47,636 bases of DNA from an uncultured Bacteroidota bacterium (GTDB taxonomy: Bacteria > Bacteroidota > Bacteroidia > 2-12-FULL-35-15), in NCBI GenBank assembly GCA_903911435.1, contig CAIWDF010000275.1, positions 1 through 47,636 on the forward strand. The letters run 5' to 3'. Within the stretch, counting starts at the first letter, position 1. The number at the start of each line of letters is the position of its first letter. Shown piece after piece: positions 11,301 to 19,071 of the stretch. The notes beneath the pieces are model-generated. The model saw only the letters and a list, made by a program, of their open reading frames with translations. It did no database searches and was not told where the DNA came from. The translations under genes were made by a program, and so were the position numbers.

Positions 11301-11330
11301 TAGTAGTAGTATTTTTTTCAAGCTATTCAT
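8325..11330 (-). CDS. giant secreted protein with type B T9SS sorting domain
   Basis: A 1001-residue exported protein, probably first gene of a two-gene unit with the 993-residue protein. It has a clean signal peptide (ILLLTVICTFYSLMLKAQ). An N-terminal jelly-roll-like module of about 200 residues follows (EDFELTNGFTMNSGGPSAP; SFSIDDIDVVATPG), as often seen in MAM/concanavalin-type extracellular modules. Several Ig-like modules come next, and the last 90 residues (FPNVFTPDNNGENDSF, then KIYDRWG) are a type B sorting domain. The two giants share architecture but not close sequence. No enzyme motif was recognised; a surface adhesin role is inferred. Confidence 0.88.
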   Translation of the reverse strand: MNSLKKILLLTVICTFYSLMLKAQPFQIFTEDFELTNGFTMNSGGPSAPTGNNNWVVSNNYIGAPTYPNTMSEDSTYSGNITGAPHSRYLHIHDNASGITNANYDATNVSDNFTYLTNGLCTLGMDSVQLIFFYLCEGSSSAYGEVYYSINGGPWIQTGQAQYNNKYKWKYENITDPVFANQFNVRFGFRWVNGSGTPPSNESFSIDDIDVVATPGSSSGTPVTCAVDSVVPNPVCQGNYIYIYWHLSDTLCDGAYTIQLSTSTGVFPGANAWIFNVYYPQTSGVIPIQLPNTVLPGTCYKIRINRTTPLPAITGVASACFTILNCPNTITTNQPVVTMDTNAVCIGSAIDIPFWSIGVYTIGNHYIAQLSDTNGIFPTTPTVINSMFNFTTYSPSLPPYQPGTVSGLVPNVAPGCNYYIRVISDNPAAIGTPWGPFCIRQCDIETNNNTDLHFCVTDCSVAPLGQNAIIPVGVQTFDSTATGAVYNPGNIFKTQLMSSMSFAQIGSNGILGSVASTHDTTLQVHAPCKDSLGIYGIPLGMNYMRAIATNTTQPDNALGSLIRVTIGAVKAQGSSVSCLDYTTFTQRDTFCSGDQIYPTLSPYNYFDNSTYAWSISGYNGGNAFQNAQVANSDNTGFVFTFNPGVYYLKVIETNNGCVGQYGPIDTIYVLGPPSVAITGPGVICQGDTIHYSIPPQTLVTNGWWTSSNPSDPLYNATNTETDVLAGVPGSFVLTVHATNRCPPTQQNSRTIFVKAYPVVDESNDTTVCANQPVTLTTSPTTGCSYNWTVGSTSIGSTQTTTVSPTNTTTYVITVTTLAGQCKTSDTVHVKVESPINNSAFAKVCPLGDTPVLLSADTTGSSYLWSNGATTQQISVNDTGTYSVAITIPGKACERVVTYHVGADPCPVDLVLTFPNVFTPDNNGENDSFTPVITGDFEKFHVKIYDRWGLLMYESSDPFFGWGGNSNTGKPCPDGVYYYVVEYNQHNKEVNSQKGFVTLLRK

Positions 11331-11471
11331 TTTTTATAGGTTAGGGTTACACTAAAAATTGTCCCTAAATTTATACATTAATTCTGTATAAAAGTCATTT
11401 TTATTTCATTTATTTTTTCAGGTGCGAATAGTTGATTTTTTATAACATCACAAAAACTAATTCAAAAAGAC

Positions 11472-11479
11472 TAAATTTG
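11472..11479 (+). promoter_or_regulatory. -7 promoter element TAAATTTG
   Basis: Matches the Bacteroidota -7 consensus TAnnTTTG, 21 bases before the ATG of the RCC1 gene. No convincing -33 TTG was seen. Confidence 0.55.
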
Positions 11480-11500
11480 ACGAATAATTAGCATCGAAAA

Positions 11501-12901
11501 ATGAAACATAAATCATTTCTTTTCCTTCAATTCCTATTCATCTTTTGTTCGCTCTTTCTTTTCGAACAATTGCATTCACAAAACATTTGTAGTGGTGCCG
11601 ACCATGGCATGAACATTTGTCCTGACAGCACCGTTAGTATTTGGGGATACAATCATTATGGTGAATTAGGTGATGGCACCACCACTCCATCTTACCATGC
11701 AACGCCTGTGAATGGAATGAATCATGCCCTTGCCATCACTGCCAAAGGAAACCACTCCTTGGTTTTAAAAGCTGATGGAAGCGTTTGGGCTTGGGGCGAC
11801 AACAGTTACGGACAAATCGGTAATGGAACCACCATACAACAGAACATACCAATACAAGTCAACGGACTTAGCAACATTATTTCCATTGCTAGCGGATACC
11901 TCCATTCAATGGCACTTCGGAGTGACAGCACGGTGTGGACATGGGGTGACAATGGAATGGGAGCCTTGGGTGATGGTACGTTTTTGCAACGAACAACACC
12001 AGTACAAGTGATTGGTTTGACAGGCATCATCTCTATTTCGGGCGGTGGTGATTTTTCGTTGGCACTTAAAAGCGATGGAACAGTATGGGCGTGGGGATAC
12101 AATACCCTCGGGCAATTGGGTGATGGAACAACAATAAGCAAAAATATTCCAGTACAGGTGAATGGATTAACCCATATTAAAGCCATCATAGGTGGGGGAT
12201 ATCATGCCATGGCTTTAAAAAACGACAGCACACTTTGGGCTTGGGGATACAACAACAATGGTCAATTGGGCGACAGCACCAACACCACACGTTTGTTTCC
12301 TGTAAAAGTAAAAGCGCTTTCGGGAACATTGTCAGTATCTAGTGGATACTTACATACCCTTGCTTTGGGCAAAGACAGCACCGTGTGGGCATGGGGGAAT
12401 AATGCACTTGGCCAATTGGGAATAAACAATACAAATTTCTTTAACTATCCTATGCATGTTTTAAATCTGAATCACGTAATACAAATTTCGGCAGGGCGCT
12501 ACCACTCACTTACCTTGAAAGATGATTTTAATGCTTGGGGATTCGGATATAATCAATTTGGCGAATTAGCCGACAGCATTGGCTATCAATCCAACGTTGC
12601 TATACCTTCCCGTCCTCTTTGTCCCATTCCTCAATCAATAATGGAATTCAATAAAAATGAATTTTCATTTTCTCTATTTCCGAATCCTTTCGACAACATG
12701 ACAACCATTGAATTCAAGGAAGTTCAAAAATTCATCACATTGAAAATTGTTGATGTTTTAGGAAACGAGGTCAGGAGCCTACGTTTAGCAAATACTAATA
12801 GGGCAACAATCTTCAAAGAAAACTTATCGGCAGGAATTTATTTTTTACTAGTAACTAATGAACAGAATCATGTGTTCACTAAAAAACTCATTCTTCAATA
12901 G
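11501..12901 (+). CDS. RCC1-repeat propeller with type A T9SS sorting domain
   Basis: An exported protein of 466 residues. The signal peptide ends near LHSQN. Seven RCC1-type blades follow, each with the signature D-[GS]-[ST]-V-W-[AT]-W-G-x-N-x-x-G-x-[LI]-G, the last one degenerate (DFNAWGFGYNQFGELA). Seven is the number expected for a closed propeller. The C-terminal 75 residues (FSLFPNPFDNMTTIEF to KKLILQ) are a type A sorting domain (TIGR04183), so it should be exported and attached or released by type IX secretion. In bacteria such propellers are surface proteins of unknown ligand; the eukaryotic Ran role does not apply. It converges with the histidine kinase, with three bases between the stop codons. 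Confidence 0.93.
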   Translation: MKHKSFLFLQFLFIFCSLFLFEQLHSQNICSGADHGMNICPDSTVSIWGYNHYGELGDGTTTPSYHATPVNGMNHALAITAKGNHSLVLKADGSVWAWGDNSYGQIGNGTTIQQNIPIQVNGLSNIISIASGYLHSMALRSDSTVWTWGDNGMGALGDGTFLQRTTPVQVIGLTGIISISGGGDFSLALKSDGTVWAWGYNTLGQLGDGTTISKNIPVQVNGLTHIKAIIGGGYHAMALKNDSTLWAWGYNNNGQLGDSTNTTRLFPVKVKALSGTLSVSSGYLHTLALGKDSTVWAWGNNALGQLGINNTNFFNYPMHVLNLNHVIQISAGRYHSLTLKDDFNAWGFGYNQFGELADSIGYQSNVAIPSRPLCPIPQSIMEFNKNEFSFSLFPNPFDNMTTIEFKEVQKFITLKIVDVLGNEVRSLRLANTNRATIFKENLSAGIYFLLVTNEQNHVFTKKLILQ

Positions 12902-12904
12902 AAT

Positions 12905-14797
12905 TTAGTTTTCGCGTTTTGCTCTCGATGACACATCATTAAAAGTAATGGTATATGCTGCACCATTCTTGTTGTCGAGTTCTATCTTCCCGTCTATTTG
13001 TTGCGTAAGCGTCATCACCAATTGCATACCTAATGACTGAGTATCTCTATAATTTATTTTTGCCGGCATACCTTTACCATTATCTGCAATTCGCAATTTC
13101 ACTTTTCCTTCTTCTTTGTTCAAATTAATGGTCAACTTCCCTTTTTTGGTATCGTTGAATGCATATTTAAATGAATTTGTCACCAGTTCGTTTATGATTA
13201 ATCCACATGGTATAGATAAATCCAAATCAAGATAAATGGTTTCCACATCATATACCATCTCTATGTTTTTCGATTTGCTTGACGAGCTTAATAAATTAGA
13301 AAGAATCTCGCGGATGTATACCGAGAAATTAATTTTCGAAAAATCATTTGTTCTATACAACAACTCATGAATGATTGACATCGATTTGATGCGAAGTTGC
13401 GAATCGTGTATTATTTCTAATGTTTTTGAATCCGAGGTTTTTGATGTTTGCAAATTAAGAATACTCGAGATGATTTGAAGATTATTCTTTACCCTATGAT
13501 GCACCTCTTTTAGCAATATCTCTTTTTCTTTTAGCGATTGAATAATCTTTTCTTCTGCATGTTTTCGGCTGGTGATGTTTAACGAAAACAAGGTAAGTCC
13601 TACCACCTTATTATTCATTATCATTGGACAAATCTGTGTTTGAAACCACAACTTGTCTCCATTTATATCCACCGTTTCGGTTTCGTAAGAATCTATCGCT
13701 TTATTCTCGAACACATTTCTATGACTTCTTCTTACTATATTATGGTATTCGGGTTTTACAAAATCATACAAACTTTTGCCTATAATATCTTTCAATGCAC
13801 GTGCTCCACCCGAATTATTCATATACGTGATTCGTTCACTCAAATCGGCATTATAAATGACAATTGGCGAATTCTCAACCACCGAACGATATTTCTCTTC
13901 GCTTGTCAATAACGCTTCTTCGTGCGCTTTCAGCTTGCTGATGTCGGTATGCGTACCTACCATTCGCACTGGTTTGTTATCCGCATTCCATTCCAGCACC
14001 TTGCCTTTCGCCTCTATCCATTTATATTTACCATTCTTGCACTTCATCCGGTGCTCGATGGCATAACTATAATTTTTTGTAGTGAACGCTTTATTTATTT
14101 CTTCATAAGCTTTCGCTAAGTCTTCAGGATGAACACGAGTCGACCACTCATCAAAATTACCTGCTATCTCCTGTTCCTTAAATCCAATCATTGATTTCCA
14201 ACGTGGCGAAAAATACACCTCGTTAGTCATCACATTCCAATCCCAGACCCCTTCGTTGCTTCCTTCTAGCGCAAACTTCAATCGTTCTACATCAAAATCT
14301 TTTTGTTTTCTCTCCTCGGCATTGGCAGTGCTTATGTCTATCATCACACAGCTAGCTCGCCCATCATCTATCTTATAAACCACTTCTAGCCTTACTTGCA
14401 GTTTCGTTCGGTTCACTTCTATTTCGAACTCCATAGGCGATGCAGCAGCGGTGGATGTAAAAACAGTTTTTGTAAATCGTTTCACCTCCACAGACGAGGT
14501 TTTAGTAGTAAAGTCGAAAAGGCTTAAACATTGCCCTTGAGCCGATTTCAATTTCAGCAATTTGCCCAAGTATGGATTATAATCGAGGACCTCTCCTTTT
14601 TTAGTAAGTGTGAAACAGCCCACCGGAACATTCTTATACAGGGCATCAAACTTGGCAAACTTGGCTTTCAAACCTACATTTTCGGTTCTTAGCTTTTTTA
14701 GTTCAGCCTCCATTTGTGCCAACTCTTGTTTGGTTGCTGTTCCTTGCTTGCCTTTTGCAGCATTGGTAATAGAGGTTGTGGGTTTCTTTTTTTTCAT
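12905..14797 (-). CDS. PAS-domain sensor histidine kinase (HisKA_2 type)
   Basis: A kinase of 630 residues with no signal peptide or membrane span, so probably cytosolic. A short Lys-rich start and coiled coil (about 20-50) lead into three PAS domains (about 50-155, 170-290 and 300-415). The phosphoacceptor region has KEVHHRVKNNLQ (His 433-434), typical of the HisKA_2 group, and the ATPase has an N box (INELVTNSFKYAF), a G1 box (DNGKGMP) and a G2 box (SLGMQLV). The ATG at 14797 is preferred because the longer frame starts at a TTG inside the -7 promoter element. No response regulator lies nearby, so the partner must be encoded elsewhere. Confidence 0.93.
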   Translation of the reverse strand: MKKKKPTTSITNAAKGKQGTATKQELAQMEAELKKLRTENVGLKAKFAKFDALYKNVPVGCFTLTKKGEVLDYNPYLGKLLKLKSAQGQCLSLFDFTTKTSSVEVKRFTKTVFTSTAAASPMEFEIEVNRTKLQVRLEVVYKIDDGRASCVMIDISTANAEERKQKDFDVERLKFALEGSNEGVWDWNVMTNEVYFSPRWKSMIGFKEQEIAGNFDEWSTRVHPEDLAKAYEEINKAFTTKNYSYAIEHRMKCKNGKYKWIEAKGKVLEWNADNKPVRMVGTHTDISKLKAHEEALLTSEEKYRSVVENSPIVIYNADLSERITYMNNSGGARALKDIIGKSLYDFVKPEYHNIVRRSHRNVFENKAIDSYETETVDINGDKLWFQTQICPMIMNNKVVGLTLFSLNITSRKHAEEKIIQSLKEKEILLKEVHHRVKNNLQIISSILNLQTSKTSDSKTLEIIHDSQLRIKSMSIIHELLYRTNDFSKINFSVYIREILSNLLSSSSKSKNIEMVYDVETIYLDLDLSIPCGLIINELVTNSFKYAFNDTKKGKLTINLNKEEGKVKLRIADNGKGMPAKINYRDTQSLGMQLVMTLTQQIDGKIELDNKNGAAYTITFNDVSSRAKREN

Positions 14798-14821
14798 GCT
14801 TTGTTTTTGTACCGAAATCAC

Positions 14822-14829
14822 CAAAATTA
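14822..14829 (-). promoter_or_regulatory. -7 promoter element TAATTTTG
   Basis: Read on the minus strand, it ends 24 bases before the ATG at 14797. It overlaps the TTG at 14824 that would start the longer frame, which argues against that start. Confidence 0.6.
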
Positions 14830-14893
14830 ATTAGTTCTTAAAATTATAAAAATTATTTGAATTTAAAGTGTTTTTCGATTCTAAAATTAATGT

Positions 14894-15661
14894 TTAGAAA
14901 TTATAGACCACCTGAAAGTTTGTTGTCGATAGTTCGTTGAAACTGAAATTAGGAACGGTGCTTTCCTTTGTTATGATAGGTGCAAAGTCGAATGACGAGT
15001 AAATTACAAAGCCCAATCGATCTTGTTTCGCCCACACCAACATGCCAAGGCTGGCAAACGGAACCAAACTTTTAAACTTAAAATGGTTGTCCGTCAAATC
15101 ATATGGCTCGGTTTGTACTATTACCGAAGAATTAGCAGGATTATACATCCTCGAGGTGATGTTATAACCTGATAAACTTTCGTAAAACAAAAAATTGCTT
15201 TTTACTCCGATGTTTATGTAAGGACTAATATTATTGTTGGTTACTAGCGACAAAGAAAGTGGCACCTGAAAAAATTTACTTGTGTAAGTATACATAAAGG
15301 TATTACGACTTGCTCCTTTCGGAACGGGCATTTGGTCAGACAACTCCTTGATATGTTGCTGAGTGAAGATCCCTCCAGTTTGAAAATAAAGTGTCTTATA
15401 GATGCGATAACCCAGCGAGCAACCAAGAGGGCGAAACATCGAAACGCTATACGACATTGGTTTAGCATCTGATGAGGATGAACTTGGAATGATTAACATT
15501 CCGCTTTTGCTTGTCCAAAAATCAAATACTACCAAACCCACCGAGAGGCCTGCCCTAAAACGTGGAGTATGGTCGGCATAGGATGATGATGATGAATCGA
15601 AAGCTTTAATACTTAAGTTGCAAAAAGCTACCAACACTAAAGTGACGAAGCGTATTTTCAT
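14894..15661 (-). CDS. outer-membrane beta-barrel protein, function unknown
   Basis: About 255 residues with a signal peptide (RFVTLVLVAFCNLSIKAF), followed by a Ser-rich stretch (SSSSSY) and alternating amphipathic strands with a final aromatic residue (FQVVYNF), as in small PorT-like barrels of this phylum. A frame extends 14 codons upstream, but those codons encode a Gln-rich leader (TQQQQ) without signal character, so the ATG at 15661 is chosen. It lies about 70 bases downstream of the histidine kinase promoter on the same strand and a little over 100 bases after the thioredoxin-fold gene. No substrate can be read from the sequence. Confidence 0.75.
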   Translation of the reverse strand: MKIRFVTLVLVAFCNLSIKAFDSSSSSYADHTPRFRAGLSVGLVVFDFWTSKSGMLIIPSSSSSDAKPMSYSVSMFRPLGCSLGYRIYKTLYFQTGGIFTQQHIKELSDQMPVPKGASRNTFMYTYTSKFFQVPLSLSLVTNNNISPYINIGVKSNFLFYESLSGYNITSRMYNPANSSVIVQTEPYDLTDNHFKFKSLVPFASLGMLVWAKQDRLGFVIYSSFDFAPIITKESTVPNFSFNELSTTNFQVVYNF

Positions 15662-15774
15662 CGCTTGTTGTTGTTGTGTTCTTGTGTTTGGGGTTTTCAT
15701 CAACTGCCTATTAACGGTTAAATTTTTGTTTTTATTACGCGATGTTGTGGAGCGAACACCATCAATATTCGGAA

Positions 15775-16932
15775 CTAGCGAAAAACACTAGCTCCAGCGG
15801 ACTTCTTCAACTCATTTTTTTTGTTCAGTTTTTTTAACACGGTGGCGTAATTTTCGTTTATGTCAGTCATAAATCTCTTGTTCTTTTCGTCTTTGGAGTC
15901 GGGTACGTATTTACTTATTTTATTTTTGTAATGATTGGCTGCCAACTTCAGACAAACTGTATCCTCGCAATAGTTAGTAACAACATCAGCTATTTCCTCA
16001 TTCGGTATTTTTTCGAAATATTTATCTCCTCTTTCTTTTATCAACTCAAACATTTCCTTTCGTTGATTTGATTTATGTAAATAAAATACATCTGTCATAA
16101 ACAATGCCTGTTCCTGAACATCTTTATCCAAGGTATGCAGCAAACCTTTAAAAAACTCCAAATCCGAATCGTTGAAATGTTTGTTGTTTTGAACCAATTT
16201 GCAGATTATAATTTGGTCTATCAGCTTTACCATGGCCGTGTTTACCGAGTCGGAGGTGTAGAGCTTTTTGTACTTGTCCTGATTATTTACTACATAAATA
16301 AATTCTCTGCTTTTAAAATCGGTACAATAACTTTTTATGGCTTCCCAATTACCTCGGGTAGTAAGCTGTTCGTCAGTTTGTGCTTTAAAATAATCGGTAA
16401 TTAATTGCTCGTGAGGCATGTTGATTTTCTTGAGAATAGGAAGGTACCCAAACAGAAACGATGCATCTTTTATCTTTTTATCATATTGATAATAGTAGTA
16501 TCCAAATGTTTTTTCGGGGATAAAAATATCATTGAGTAGTTTTATCATTTCTTCTGCATTTTGAGGAGCACCACATGCACGATGAATTATTTTACCTTCG
16601 GCATCCATAAACATGAGATTAGGGAAACAGGATATTTCGCCAGTTTTTTCAAATTCTTTATCCACTCCTTTGGTGGCATCGAGTTCGTAATTGATAAATT
16701 TAGAATTACAATAATCGGCCACAGCGTTGTCTTTATAAAGTGTTTTTTTCATCTTTTTACAGGCCGCACACCATTGCGTACACACGATAATAAATATGGG
16801 TTTGTTTTCTTTTTTGGCTAGTGCTTTTACATCGGCAAAGGAGGTGGTTTGGAAATGAATGGACTTATTATGGGAAAAAATAATTCCCATAATTAGGAGG
16901 AGCGCAACAATGAGGAGCAGATATTTTTTCAT
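15775..16932 (-). CDS. membrane-anchored thioredoxin-fold protein
   Basis: A protein of 385 residues with an N-terminal hydrophobic anchor (LLLIVALLLIMGIIF, about 4-19). The thioredoxin-like domain runs to about residue 150 and carries the redox pair WCAAC (Cys55, Cys58) and the cis-Pro region SCFPNLMFMD, where an extra Cys precedes the proline. This is the DUF255/Thioredoxin_7 style of fold (KENKPIFIIVCTQWC). The last 230 residues are helical and Lys-rich with no domain I recognise. A periplasmic thiol reductase or isomerase role is likely. The CAAC centre differs from the usual CGPC of thioredoxin and should shift its redox potential. Confidence 0.85.
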   Translation of the reverse strand: MKKYLLLIVALLLIMGIIFSHNKSIHFQTTSFADVKALAKKENKPIFIIVCTQWCAACKKMKKTLYKDNAVADYCNSKFINYELDATKGVDKEFEKTGEISCFPNLMFMDAEGKIIHRACGAPQNAEEMIKLLNDIFIPEKTFGYYYYQYDKKIKDASFLFGYLPILKKINMPHEQLITDYFKAQTDEQLTTRGNWEAIKSYCTDFKSREFIYVVNNQDKYKKLYTSDSVNTAMVKLIDQIIICKLVQNNKHFNDSDLEFFKGLLHTLDKDVQEQALFMTDVFYLHKSNQRKEMFELIKERGDKYFEKIPNEEIADVVTNYCEDTVCLKLAANHYKNKISKYVPDSKDEKNKRFMTDINENYATVLKKLNKKNELKKSAGASVFR

Positions 16933-17156
16933 GCCTTCTATTTCATTCTACATTCTTTTACTGCTTTCACAAGACCGTCAGCTTGTGTTTCTTTTTCTGT
17001 GGCTGCACACCACAACTATCAAATGATTTACAAATCTACAAATTAATTTAAAACTTGAGCAAAGAAGTTAAATACCTGCTAACAATCATATCTAAGGAAA
17101 AAAGAAGAACAGATAAAGTTTAATTTTGGGGCAGGGGTTTTTAAGTACTAGTTGTG

Positions 17157-17174
17157 GTGGTGAGGACACCACCG
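17157..17174. repeat. GGTGGTG-loop-CACCACC hairpin
   Basis: Perfect 7-bp stem with an AGGA loop, about 75 bases left of array A2's flanking unit. Similar GGTG/CACC hairpins lie at 28921-28940 and 28979-29002, next to arrays A3 and A4. Confidence 0.6.
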
Positions 17175-17231
17175 AATAAAGGGCACAGGCGAAACACGCC
17201 TGCGCCTGCGGAAAATAAAGAGTGAAGTAGC

Positions 17232-17441
17232 TGATTTACTGCCGAGCCTAGCCAATTTATGTATAAAGGCGGGCTCGGCAGTAATTTGCCTAGCCTCGGC
17301 AGTAATTTGCCTAGCCACGGCAGTAATTTGCTTAGCCTCGGCAGTAATTTGCTTAGCCATGGCAGTAATTTGCCTAGCCTCGGCAGTAATTTGCCAAGCC
17401 TCGGCAGTAATTTGGCTAGCCTCGGCAGTAAATCACCCAGA
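17232..17441. repeat. 21-bp tandem array A2 with inverted flanking unit
   Basis: Eight direct units begin at 17274 and repeat every 21 bases without a gap to about 17441, each centred on CTCGGCAGTAATTTG. Just to the left lies one unit in the opposite orientation: TGATTTACTGCCGAG at 17232-17246 is the exact complement of the last unit's CTCGGCAGTAAATCA at 17421-17435. The same inverted unit can also pair with the first direct unit through a perfect 13-bp stem (17236-17248 with 17272-17284; loop 23 bases). Unit differences fall mostly at the CTAGC spacer. Frames on both strands are open but I see no start or signal making them genes. Confidence 0.95.
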
Positions 17442-17670
17442 CATCGAACCAAAACACAGGCCTTCGCCTTTAAAATCAAGCAATTTGGCGTTTTTTTTCT
17501 TTGTCGTTTCGCCTCATTTTCCTCTTATTTTCGCCCTTCATTCGGTTTTGTGCCAATTTTATTTAAGTAAATATTTCATTTTGATTCCTATTTACCCCTG
17601 TTTTTTTTGTGTGTATACTTAAAGATTACGAAGCGTGATGCGCTTGATAAATGCACCTGAATGAAGTGGA

Positions 17671-17710
17671 AATCCTTTTTCTTTGACCTTTTCGGGCAAA
17701 GAAAAAGATT
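17671..17710. repeat. imperfect hairpin, possible dispersed repeat
   Basis: AATCCTTTTTCTTTG pairs with CAAAGAAAAAGATT with one bulged base and an 11-base loop. The T-rich and A-rich arms could end transcription, but no gene ends here, so it looks more like a dispersed intergenic element. Confidence 0.45.
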
Positions 17711-17765
17711 GAAACGGAAAGCAGGACGAAAGAAACCGAAGTGTGACGAACTGCCTGCCCTAATT

Positions 17766-17796
17766 TAGTTGTTAGTTGTTAGTTGTTGGTTGTTAG
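17766..17796. repeat. heptamer tandem repeat (TAGTTGT)
   Basis: A little over four copies of a 7-bp unit, one with a single change. The period is one third of the 21-bp arrays in this window. Confidence 0.8.
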
Positions 17797-17820
17797 GGGT
17801 GTTTCTCAAATCCTTTTAGT

Positions 17821-17851
17821 CTTACTTCGTGCCTTTGTGTCTTTGTGGCAA
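17821..17851. repeat. relic of a dispersed CAAAGRCACRAAGG-type element
   Basis: The minus strand reads CCACAAAGACACAAAGGCAC then GAAG, a kind of sequence I associate with scattered intergenic repeats in many environmental bacterial genomes. A more diverged copy lies at 28055-28082. The family assignment is from memory and not searched. Confidence 0.4.
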
Positions 17852-17923
17852 CTTTTAACTTTGAACTTTAAATTTTGCAACTAAAAACTAATAAACAATA
17901 TGTTTTGGTATTTAAATACTTCT

Positions 17924-17931
17924 TATTTTTG
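17924..17931 (+). promoter_or_regulatory. -7 promoter element TATTTTTG
   Basis: Matches TAnnTTTG and ends six bases before the ATG at 17938; a TTTG lies 16 bases upstream (17904-17907). If used, the transcript has almost no leader, and the longer frame from 17875 cannot be the start. Confidence 0.55.
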
Positions 17932-17937
17932 CACCAT

Positions 17938-18924
17938 ATGTCAATAGAAGTAAATTATTCGTCAGTAGCACCAAGTGCATTACTCACAGAAATCAGTCAG
18001 CATTTTGATTTCAAAAAAAATGCCACCATTCGTTTCTTGAAACGCGGTTTCAACGATACCTATTTGATAACCGAACCTAAAGGACGAAAATTCATCCTCC
18101 GGGTGTACAATGTAAACTGGCGAAAGCGCAAAAGCATTGTAGATGAGCTCGCTCTGCTTGCCGAACTAAACGAAGCACGCGTTGCTGTGTCGGATCCTTA
18201 TCGATTAAAAGGAGGAGCCTTTCATGCCAATCTTGCCGCTCCCGAAGGAAGAAGATACATGGCTTTGTTTAAATATGCCGAAGGTGCACCCGTGCAAAAA
18301 CTTACGGTTAATCAAGCATTTCTACTTGGCATTGAAACCGGAAGAATGCATAAGTATACTGAAGGCAAAAGTTATAAATATGCAGCACAAAACTACGAGG
18401 TGGATTATCAAATCCGCAAATCGTATGCTCGCCTAAAACCTATCCTCAAAGATTTTCCAGAAGAATGGGCCATGATGGTGAAGATAAGAGATGATTTTTA
18501 CGAACAATTCACCGTAAAAACCATTCCAAAATTAACAAGAGGCGTTTGTCATGGCGATTTGCAAGCCGAAAATGTGCATTTCACGGCCAATAACAACTTA
18601 ACCTTATTCGATTTCGATTTCTTCGGAAATGGATTTTTGATTTACGATATTGGCGTATTCATTTGGTACGACCACCAAAACAAAACCAAAGAAATAGTGG
18701 ATAGTTTCTTAAAAGGGTATCAAACACAACGACTATTGAACGATACCGAATTGAGGTTATTGCCTTATTTCAGTACGCTTAGGGCGCTGTTTCAAATGAC
18801 GGTGTATTGCAAACTAAACAACGGAACGTATTTGCCACAATGGAAACCCGAGCAGGTAGCCAAGTTTGTACACAAAATGAAACGTTGGCACGAAACCGAA
18901 GTACGCAAATACTACAACTACTAA
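17938..18924 (+). CDS. APH-family phosphotransferase (aminoglycoside/choline/homoserine kinase fold)
   Basis: A protein of 328 residues counted from the ATG at 17938. The N-lobe has FLKRGFNDTYLITEP and the ATP-binding strand FILRVYNVNWR. The catalytic loop is CHGDLQAENV (His205, Asp207, Asn212), and the metal-binding motif is LFDFDFFG (Asp225). These fit the APH/RdoA-like family. The substrate is unknown: relatives phosphorylate small alcohols, amino sugars or proteins, and nothing here singles out antibiotic resistance. The longer frame upstream adds 21 residues encoded across the promoter element and is rejected. It stands alone, divergent from the thioredoxin-fold gene about 1 kb away. Confidence 0.88.
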   Translation: MSIEVNYSSVAPSALLTEISQHFDFKKNATIRFLKRGFNDTYLITEPKGRKFILRVYNVNWRKRKSIVDELALLAELNEARVAVSDPYRLKGGAFHANLAAPEGRRYMALFKYAEGAPVQKLTVNQAFLLGIETGRMHKYTEGKSYKYAAQNYEVDYQIRKSYARLKPILKDFPEEWAMMVKIRDDFYEQFTVKTIPKLTRGVCHGDLQAENVHFTANNNLTLFDFDFFGNGFLIYDIGVFIWYDHQNKTKEIVDSFLKGYQTQRLLNDTELRLLPYFSTLRALFQMTVYCKLNNGTYLPQWKPEQVAKFVHKMKRWHETEVRKYYNY

Positions 18925-18951
18925 GTTTTTTTGAAGAAATACTATAGAATA

Positions 18952-19071
18952 CTATAGTATGATGATGGCAGCAACAATCATAATGATGATGATGATGAGG
19001 TATTGCCAAATGTCGGGGAAATAAATTTTGACATATTCCCAAGCCGTTTTAGGTTTTTTATCTGAGTCCAT
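18952..19071 (-). CDS. 39-residue single-span membrane protein abutting IMPase
   Basis: A tiny gene: 39 residues and a TAG stop. The N-terminal half is polar with aromatic residues (MDSDKKPKTAWEYVKIYF), the C-terminal half a single hydrophobic span (LIIIIIMIVAAIIIL) ending at the last residue, so it would be tail-anchored. Its ATG directly follows the TAA of the inositol monophosphatase gene with no base between, which implies coupled translation. A ladder of ATC codons encodes the isoleucines, so slippage is possible. I do not recognise the family. The abutting position and the charge-to-membrane pattern make it more likely real than chance. Confidence 0.6.
   Translation of the reverse strand: MDSDKKPKTAWEYVKIYFPDIWQYLIIIIIMIVAAIIIL

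Larger units (their letters stand above)
16933..17937. other. gene-free kilobase between divergent genes
   Basis: No convincing gene. It holds a GGTG/CACC hairpin (17157-17174), array A2 with an inverted flanking unit (17232-17441), a long A/T-rich hairpin (17671-17710), a heptamer repeat (17766-17796) and a relic of a widespread intergenic element (17821-17851). Open frames across A2 on both strands reflect its 21-bp period. The stretches 16960-17150 and 17445-17640 show nothing I can name. Confidence 0.8.

Noticed and set aside
17141-17622. Several open frames on both strands across array A2
   Set aside because: A 21-bp period keeps any frame without a stop in the unit open along the array. 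There is no plausible start, signal or conserved end, and the frames overlap each other.
18779-19042. Frame encoding a His/Cys-rich peptide on the minus strand
   Set aside because: It is the antisense or out-of-frame reading of the 39-residue membrane gene and the 3' end of the APH gene; the His run comes from the ATC ladder.
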